A stretch of 49,471 nucleotides of DNA from Actinomycetota bacterium (GTDB taxonomy: Bacteria > Actinomycetota > Acidimicrobiia > IMCC26256 > JAGPDB01): contig CAUJDU010000088.1 of assembly GCA_963169585.1 (NCBI GenBank), positions 1 to 49,471 on the forward strand. Direction: 5' to 3'. A model generated the notes under the pieces. That model was not told where the DNA came from. It did not search any database and saw only the letters and a program-made list of their open reading frames with translations. Shown here in pieces: positions 44,306-49,471 of the stretch (positions are counted from its first letter, which is position 1; each line of letters starts with the position of its first letter). A program made the position numbers and the translations under genes.

Positions 44306-45205
44306 ATGGGGCGATTTTTTTGGCATAACAAAAATGGGCAAGATCTTAAATTCGCCACACAGATCCAAGCTAGACCAGATCCTATCGACGTAGAACAGGC
44401 TCTAGCTAGTGAATTTAGACGTTTTCCTCACCCGATTAATTACGTCAAAGGCTCCCACAATGATGAAGAAAAATTCATTATTATTCCAAGACAAAACATT
44501 GAGTTAATTCAACTTTTAAAAGCATTCGGCGCTGAAATTGAAGCTAGTATTCGAAGAATTCATGTAGACAATCCATCAGATCATCTATTAATGACTCTCC
44601 CGCCGACTCTGAATGTAACATCAGGGCGTGTAGCCCACACTGGTGAATTTGAATCTGAAAATAATACACAAGAACAAGGAATTGTGCCTGAGATTATCAA
44701 ATCCAATGATGGTCGAATAGTTGCAGGCCTGTTTCATACTTTCGCAGGTGACTTCCAACTCATCGGACCTACGTGGAGAGGAATCACAGATCGATTTACT
44801 AACGGTCAGATAGAATTATTCTCTCCAGATGTTATGGATATAAATATTGGAGACTTACGAGTTACAGGACGACATAAAAAGGAACTCGAAGAAGCCGGTA
44901 TGGTCTTCGATCTAGATATAGAAATACCTGTGGGGAGAAATTGGGAACTTTTCTTCACAGGAGTTAAAGATCTAGCTAATTACCCTGTCGAGCATCATTG
45001 CAAATCTGATTATGCTCTCTCGATAGGTTTGAAGCCCTCATCCTCTCAAGCGCAAGAAGCTTTTGACAAATTTGTGACTAGCGTAGATCAACTTCATACC
45101 GTAATAAGATTTATCAGAGGATCCCGTTTGCAAGAAACGATATCAAGCTCACCCGACATTAACGACCAACTTAGAGTTAATAGCGGACTTAGCGTTGGTG
45201 ACTAG
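44306..45205 (+). CDS. Hypothetical protein, plus-strand orphan
   Basis: I do not recognise this 299-residue soluble protein. It has no signal peptide, no membrane span and no catalytic motif I can name. The ATG at 44306 has GGGGGA 5 nt upstream; a TTG at 44294 is less likely. The sequence alternates strands and helices (FIIIPRQNIELIQLLKAFGAE, LLMTLPPTL, FFTGVKDLANYPVEHHC). It is divergent from aspS (80-nt shared upstream region) and convergent with the PilX-like gene (53-nt gap). Base use is like that of its neighbours. Confidence 0.7.
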   Translation: MGRFFWHNKNGQDLKFATQIQARPDPIDVEQALASEFRRFPHPINYVKGSHNDEEKFIIIPRQNIELIQLLKAFGAEIEASIRRIHVDNPSDHLLMTLPPTLNVTSGRVAHTGEFESENNTQEQGIVPEIIKSNDGRIVAGLFHTFAGDFQLIGPTWRGITDRFTNGQIELFSPDVMDINIGDLRVTGRHKKELEEAGMVFDLDIEIPVGRNWELFFTGVKDLANYPVEHHCKSDYALSIGLKPSSSQAQEAFDKFVTSVDQLHTVIRFIRGSRLQETISSSPDINDQLRVNSGLSVGD

Positions 45206-45258
45206 TACCATTTAAGGACAAGCCTTATATGCTAGGTCTGACCTCTTACATTCGGATA

Positions 45259-47085
45259 TTAATAGCAAGCTTGATCACAAGGAATATCTTTTGCAGTTGA
45301 ACGAATAAATGATGCAAGTGCATCTCTCAACATATACGGTGGTTGTTCTGAACTTAATCTTGGATCCCAAGAAAATGCTTTTTGCCATCCGCTTGTTACA
45401 CGCCCTGCACCACTGGATTCAATCGTGCTAAATGTTCCGCGATGAAATGAGATCATTGCACCTTTTATTGTCAAAGTCGGTGGATTATTCAAATCAGATA
45501 TGTGAGAATCGTTCCAATGGTCGTTATAAATCGTGCCTTGATGACTTACTATGTAAGCATTCGAATCTAATGGGTCTACAATTAAGGTCTGATTGCCTGC
45601 CCAAAGCAAACCATGAACAACTTTTGAGTTGCATGGACCGCTTTGTGTCACCCCATCGTTATAGCAATTCAAAATGATATCTTTATTTGCATATAGCCCA
45701 AGCAGATCTTCATTCATGGTTGTGTCAACATAGACAATTGAATTTGCTATTGCGATTGAACCAGTTGAGAAAATTGTCAACTTCCCTTTTATCTGGCCTG
45801 AAACGGTTGCCACACCATTACCATTATCTGGATTTAAACTTAATACACCATTTGACGGTATCGCATACCAACCCTTGTCAACTCCATCAATAATCGGATT
45901 CATCATCCCCGTCTTATCCCAGTTAGCTTGGTCCGGATGACTCCTATCAAATCTAAAATTGACCCGTATGCTAGTTCCAGAGAGCACATAAAGAGATGCG
46001 TTTTCGCTGTATGCTATGGAAGTTAATCTGGTTCCGTTTGCGTCACCAATTCTTTTAGGCAGCGGGAATTTGTTCCTGGATGCTGTAAATCTCGGAACAC
46101 TAATTCCAGAACTCCCATTACATGCTGAAAAATTACTAGTTGAAGTTGCCGCTGATGACGTTGGAGATCCTGGGGTACTTGAGGAATCATATCCAGATGT
46201 AATCCAATTTTTTACTAGCCCACTTTGAGTAACTCCAAATCCATCACAAACAAATACACTTGCTCCATTAGTGTGAATGTTGCCTGCTACAGCATCATTT
46301 GCCGCATATGCATTCCCCAAATTCTTAACTCTATCTTGCAGATCAAGATCACTTATTCTTTCATAGACTTGTGGAGCTACTTCTTCTGTTTCACTGATTA
46401 CTACATGTTGGATAAATTCACGTTTACGAATCTTTTGTTGGAATCTAGAGAATACACAGCCACTTGGATTGTCAATATCCGTCTGATTCAAACAAGCATG
46501 TCTAACTACTACGTCAACAACGTATTCTTTTCTCGTATTATTAGCATTTTGATAATCAGCTTCTGTCGTTCCGGCTGTTAGATTTAATAATGCTCCTGAA
46601 TTTCCAAATGGATTTGTTGTAATCCTATTTATACGCATTTTAAAGCATGGAAGATTATCGTCTGTAGTTTGTGCTGTTAACAATCCACAATCACCAATAT
46701 TGCCGTCTTCATCTGAGCTGTACCACTTGTCACTCCACTCGTAAACTTGAGTAATAACAGTTGAAGTGTTGTATGCGCCACCTGATGACTTAGTTGTATC
46801 AATAGTATTAGAGATGGGTGAATCACCTGCACTGGTTACAAAGTTTGCCGATGCTACCTCAATCAGATCTTCATTATTTTCTCTGTTTACTACTGCATAT
46901 AACGTGTCCAATGAGGATTCTGCAGAATTCCTAGCTTCTATAACTGCTCTGTTTCGAGCCGAACTAACAAGATCGGAAATAGTAATAGCGGTTAGTGCTG
47001 CTACGAGCATCACGGCAAGAAAACAAATGCCTAAAACAGTTATTAGTACAAAACCGTCATCGTTTTTGTTAGTTCTCTTTCGCAT
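45259..47085 (-). CDS. PilX-like pilus assembly protein
   Basis: The 608-residue protein has a short leader ending in Gly11, then a hydrophobic helix (FVLITVLGICFLAVMLVAAL, 12-31), as in type IV minor pilins of the PilX type. Thr, not Glu, is at position +5. The long outside part has several Cys. Between about residues 265 and 560 it has repeated short strands with AGNIHTNG, SGQIKGKLTIFSTGSI and LYANKDIILN, typical of beta-helix-like domains in PilX relatives. It lies 3 nt after the PilW-like gene. A surface pilus-tip role is likely, but the ligand is unknown. Confidence 0.75.
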   Translation of the reverse strand: MRKRTNKNDDGFVLITVLGICFLAVMLVAALTAITISDLVSSARNRAVIEARNSAESSLDTLYAVVNRENNEDLIEVASANFVTSAGDSPISNTIDTTKSSGGAYNTSTVITQVYEWSDKWYSSDEDGNIGDCGLLTAQTTDDNLPCFKMRINRITTNPFGNSGALLNLTAGTTEADYQNANNTRKEYVVDVVVRHACLNQTDIDNPSGCVFSRFQQKIRKREFIQHVVISETEEVAPQVYERISDLDLQDRVKNLGNAYAANDAVAGNIHTNGASVFVCDGFGVTQSGLVKNWITSGYDSSSTPGSPTSSAATSTSNFSACNGSSGISVPRFTASRNKFPLPKRIGDANGTRLTSIAYSENASLYVLSGTSIRVNFRFDRSHPDQANWDKTGMMNPIIDGVDKGWYAIPSNGVLSLNPDNGNGVATVSGQIKGKLTIFSTGSIAIANSIVYVDTTMNEDLLGLYANKDIILNCYNDGVTQSGPCNSKVVHGLLWAGNQTLIVDPLDSNAYIVSHQGTIYNDHWNDSHISDLNNPPTLTIKGAMISFHRGTFSTIESSGAGRVTSGWQKAFSWDPRLSSEQPPYMLRDALASFIRSTAKDIPCDQACY

Positions 47086-47088
47086 AAT

Positions 47089-48099
47089 TCACCCCGTAAA
47101 CCTATCCGAATATGCACCTTCATCGCTATAAGTCTTTGCTCCTTGAAGTAATAAAGTCTGCGAGAATTTATATGTCCTCTCTCCACTTTCGCCTTGAGCA
47201 ACTGGCGCATTAGTTTTGTATCGTACATCCATATTCACATTCACATACATAATATCTTTCGTGTTGTCTCCGGCTTGATTGATTACAAGGTTTGGATTGT
47301 TGCCAGAAGAGTCAACAAAAGAGAAAAGATTTTTCCTTATAAGATCACTATTATCCAAACCTTCGCCTAAATCTAAAACTTCACGAAAACTCTCATTGAT
47401 AAGCACCCAATTTCCTGACGTAGTTTCTTGTGGGACAAAATAATGAATATTAGGGTCACTATATCTGCACTCGAGATAATATATTTTGTCTTCACTGGTA
47501 GTTTCACCAGTACTGGGGTTACAAGGCATCGGAACAGTAGATACTGTTCCATATCCAATATTTAATCCATCCTGGTTGTAGTTCGCATCTCTACCTGAAC
47601 CTCCACGAAACAAGCATGCACTTTGGAAAGGCTTTGTGTAATCGATCTCATCGCTACTAGGTGTAAGATCGACAAACCAGCACACAGAGTTAGGTAGCAC
47701 CCTAAGTAAGACATTGCCAGACTCATAGTACTCCAAACAATCAGCACTAGACCCAGAAAATACAGGCGTACCAGATTCAATCACAGTTGTAGATGGATCA
47801 TCACCATTATTTTCTATACGTCGAATATAAGTTTCATATTCAATTTGAAGTTCTGTACTTTTCCAAATAGTACACCTAAGTAGAGATTGCGCAGAACCTA
47901 AATCTTTTAATATACGAGAAGTTGCAAATCTAGTATTTTCTGCGACTTCTCGTTTTGAAGAGATTTTTAAACCGCTAGAATGGAATGAAAAGACCACGCT
48001 AACTGCCATTGTCAACACAATGGCTGCAACAGTTATCGCTATTGCTGTCTCTACAACAGTGAACCCGCCAGAACCATTTTCGCTTAGATTAACTCTCAT
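47089..48099 (-). CDS. PilW-like prepilin
   Basis: This 336-residue protein has a class III/type IV prepilin N-terminus: a 12-residue leader ending in GSGG, then F13-TVVE17 with Glu at +5 and a hydrophobic helix to about 43. The processing site GG/FTVVE should be cut by the PilD at 34.5 kb. The passenger has about eight Cys and no enzyme motif. It overlaps the upstream PilV-like gene by 4 nt (ATGA) and precedes the PilX-like gene by 3 nt. The order and size fit minor pilins PilV-PilW-PilX. Confidence 0.78.
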   Translation of the reverse strand: MRVNLSENGSGGFTVVETAIAITVAAIVLTMAVSVVFSFHSSGLKISSKREVAENTRFATSRILKDLGSAQSLLRCTIWKSTELQIEYETYIRRIENNGDDPSTTVIESGTPVFSGSSADCLEYYESGNVLLRVLPNSVCWFVDLTPSSDEIDYTKPFQSACLFRGGSGRDANYNQDGLNIGYGTVSTVPMPCNPSTGETTSEDKIYYLECRYSDPNIHYFVPQETTSGNWVLINESFREVLDLGEGLDNSDLIRKNLFSFVDSSGNNPNLVINQAGDNTKDIMYVNVNMDVRYKTNAPVAQGESGERTYKFSQTLLLQGAKTYSDEGAYSDRFTG

Positions 48100-49229
48100 A
48101 GCAGCACCGTACTTAAGGCTGGAGCATCGCCAAGAGTTGCTTCTATTGCACCTGTTGAGTCGATCGAAAATGTGGGTTGAGTTTTACCTGTGGCATGCCT
48201 TGAAATATAAGGAAACCAGATACATGCGCCATCTTGAGATTGCATTCTCGTAACCTTAAATGGAAAATTTGTTCCCGGTCGAGGATACATAGTGGCTTGA
48301 TTAGCCGACCCAACACCAACTCCAACTCTTGTTCCGGAAGCGAATTGAAACGAATCGACAGGCACATTCTCACGTTTAACCATAGAGATAGTTTCTGTAC
48401 CACCTTTACCGTCAGAAAATTCCACACTAACTTTTCGTGCGAGAGTATCGGGAAGCCTTTGCGTCGAAACTATTTGAGTACAAGTACTTTTCTTATTTAG
48501 ACCGTCGCTAGGCACCCCACTACTTCCGCCAATAAGCTCAAACCAATAATTTACCTTCACTTCAAATTTTGTTTGGGTACCTGCATCATTCGTTGAAATT
48601 ATATGTGTGAATTCTTGGTCACCCAATTCACATGCTTTATTTGAATAATTTGAATCATCGTCACCATAGAATTTACAAAATGCTTCTGCCGTATCTTTCG
48701 TTACGTTAGTACCAGAAGGTGTCCCGTTTAAATTGTTTGAAAGAAAAACAACACCATTAAGATCAACATAACTGTGGACCCCAGTAGTATTTAGGGTTTC
48801 TCTGACCCTTTCCAAAGCACGAAAGGCGCATCCTTGTACCCTATTCCAAGGCCCTTTAAGAACAACTTGATCAGAACCCGCAAAACTATCTGAGTTTGCT
48901 GATATTGGATTTCCATTTACATCAAGAAATAAGGTCTCCTCAACTGTATCGACATCGAAACCACAACCATTTGCTGCCATAATTTGATGCATAGAATTTG
49001 CGTATGCAACTGCACGATCTCTAGTTTCGATTCTTACACGAGTACTAGCAAGGTTTCCTATTTGTGTAACAACAGCAGTAAACACAAGTAGCAAAATTGT
49101 GGTAGACACAAGCACTTCAACCAACATAGATCCTGACTCATTTTTGGCATGCTTGTATATTTTTTGCCCAAACAAATCGAAGGTACCAAAAAGTTTTCCC
49201 ACCCATGTATTCTCGACACAATAGGTCAA
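48096..49229 (-). CDS. PilV-like prepilin
   Basis: This protein is up to 377 residues. The processing site is ESG/SMLVEVLV with Ser at +1 and Glu at +5, followed by a hydrophobic helix (about 36-58). The first part is a long, basic leader. The start is unsure: TTG at 49229 or GTG at 49202, neither with a strong ribosome site. The passenger domain has paired Cys and no known catalytic motif. It begins 13 nt after hisS and overlaps the PilW-like gene by 4 nt, so all three pilin genes probably share a transcript. Confidence 0.72.
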   Translation of the reverse strand: MTYCVENTWVGKLFGTFDLFGQKIYKHAKNESGSMLVEVLVSTTILLLVFTAVVTQIGNLASTRVRIETRDRAVAYANSMHQIMAANGCGFDVDTVEETLFLDVNGNPISANSDSFAGSDQVVLKGPWNRVQGCAFRALERVRETLNTTGVHSYVDLNGVVFLSNNLNGTPSGTNVTKDTAEAFCKFYGDDDSNYSNKACELGDQEFTHIISTNDAGTQTKFEVKVNYWFELIGGSSGVPSDGLNKKSTCTQIVSTQRLPDTLARKVSVEFSDGKGGTETISMVKRENVPVDSFQFASGTRVGVGVGSANQATMYPRPGTNFPFKVTRMQSQDGACIWFPYISRHATGKTQPTFSIDSTGAIEATLGDAPALSTVLL

Positions 49230-49242
49230 AAAGCTCAGTTTT

Positions 49243-49471
49243 TTATGGCATTTTATCCTGTTTTTTTAAGCTTTGTGCAAGTTTTTCCACGCTAATTTCG
49301 TATTGTTCGCCAGAATCCATATTCTTAACTGAAACACTGTCATTTGCTAATTCCAAATCCCCGATGATAATCGAGAATTTAGCACCAGAACGATCGGCAA
49401 TTTTAAAGTTAGCTCTCATTGATTTTGCCCCAAAAGCACTATCTACACTGTAATTAATTCCACGTAAAATT
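49243..49471 (-). CDS. hisS: Histidine--tRNA ligase, 3' end only
   Basis: About 75 C-terminal residues of HisRS are present, reading from the window edge to TAA at 49245-49243. The sequence ILRGINYSVDSAF, KSMRANFKIADRSGAKFSII and GDLELANDSVSVKNM matches the anticodon-binding domain at the end of class II HisRS. The rest lies beyond the window. aspS, its usual close neighbour, is 5 kb away, with the pilin genes and the orphan between. Confidence 0.92.
   Translation of the reverse strand, partial: ILRGINYSVDSAFGAKSMRANFKIADRSGAKFSIIIGDLELANDSVSVKNMDSGEQYEISVEKLAQSLKKQDKMP

Noticed and set aside
45206-45258. Bidirectional terminator between the convergent orphan and PilX-like gene
   Set aside because: Only a 5-bp TAAGG/CCTTA stem and no U-runs are present; too weak to call.
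1-49471. tRNA or rRNA genes, CRISPR arrays, insertion sequences, phage genes
   Set aside because: I looked in all gaps and both strands. No cloverleaf, regularly spaced repeat, transposase or integrase was seen; most gaps are too short to hold one.

Overview
The window looks like a chromosomal segment from a low-GC, probably marine, member of the Actinobacteria. Acidimicrobiia-like lineages are my best guess, but nothing here proves the class. Several features support an actinobacterium: a mihF-type integration host factor next to gmk, a DUF1844 gene divergent from infC, a clpS-DUF2017 pair, a PriA without helicase motifs, and a DUF948-like/small-membrane-protein pair ahead of alaS. The AT-rich base use, short spacers, many ATGA or TAATG stop/start overlaps, and almost complete co-orientation on the minus strand suggest a streamlined genome. 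I see no tRNA or rRNA gene, no CRISPR array and no transposase.

Layout, listed from low to high coordinates (almost all genes are on the minus strand, so transcription runs right to left). 1-4.3 kb: infC-rpmI-rplT-rRNA methyltransferase-pheS-pheT, with pheT cut by the window edge. 4.5-5.2 kb: a DUF1844 gene on the plus strand and a cold-shock-like gene. 5.2-17.2 kb: mihF-gmk-rpoZ-coaBC-metK-priA-orphan-def-fmt-rsmB-HIT-rpe-response regulator-ribE-ribH. 17.2-25.5 kb: a pyrimidine operon pyrR-pyrC-carA-carB-pyrD-pyrF with a recognisable promoter and PyrR-binding leader. 25.5-28.1 kb: four poorly characterised genes, three of them membrane proteins. 28.2-37.7 kb: ruvX-mltG-aroE-prepilin peptidase-aroC-aroKB-aroQ-pepP-efp-nusB-clpS-DUF2017. 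37.7-44.2 kb: aspS-rarA-DUF948-like-small membrane protein-alaS. 44.3-45.2 kb: one plus-strand orphan. 45.3-49.2 kb: three type IV pilin-like genes (PilV/PilW/PilX order) between hisS and aspS. 49.2 kb to the end: the 3' end of hisS.

Compared from memory with Mycobacterium tuberculosis, the segment joins two core loci that are separate there: pyrR-to-ribH and nusB/efp-to-hisS. pyrB is missing from the pyr operon and pyrD has been added. ribD and ribBA are missing from the rib region.

The most interesting non-coding signals are four. (1) Two long palindromes lie at the pyrD and pyrF stop codons; their arms differ at several positions but always in compensated pairs. (2) The pyrR leader has a UCCNGNGAGG PyrR-binding loop. 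(3) infC must start at a non-AUG codon, very probably AUC. (4) A nested inverted repeat lies between aspS and rarA. The most interesting coding signals are the minor-pilin cassette, a response regulator with a decayed GGDEF domain among riboflavin genes, and several lineage-specific orphans. I did not find a clear undescribed defence or mobile system.
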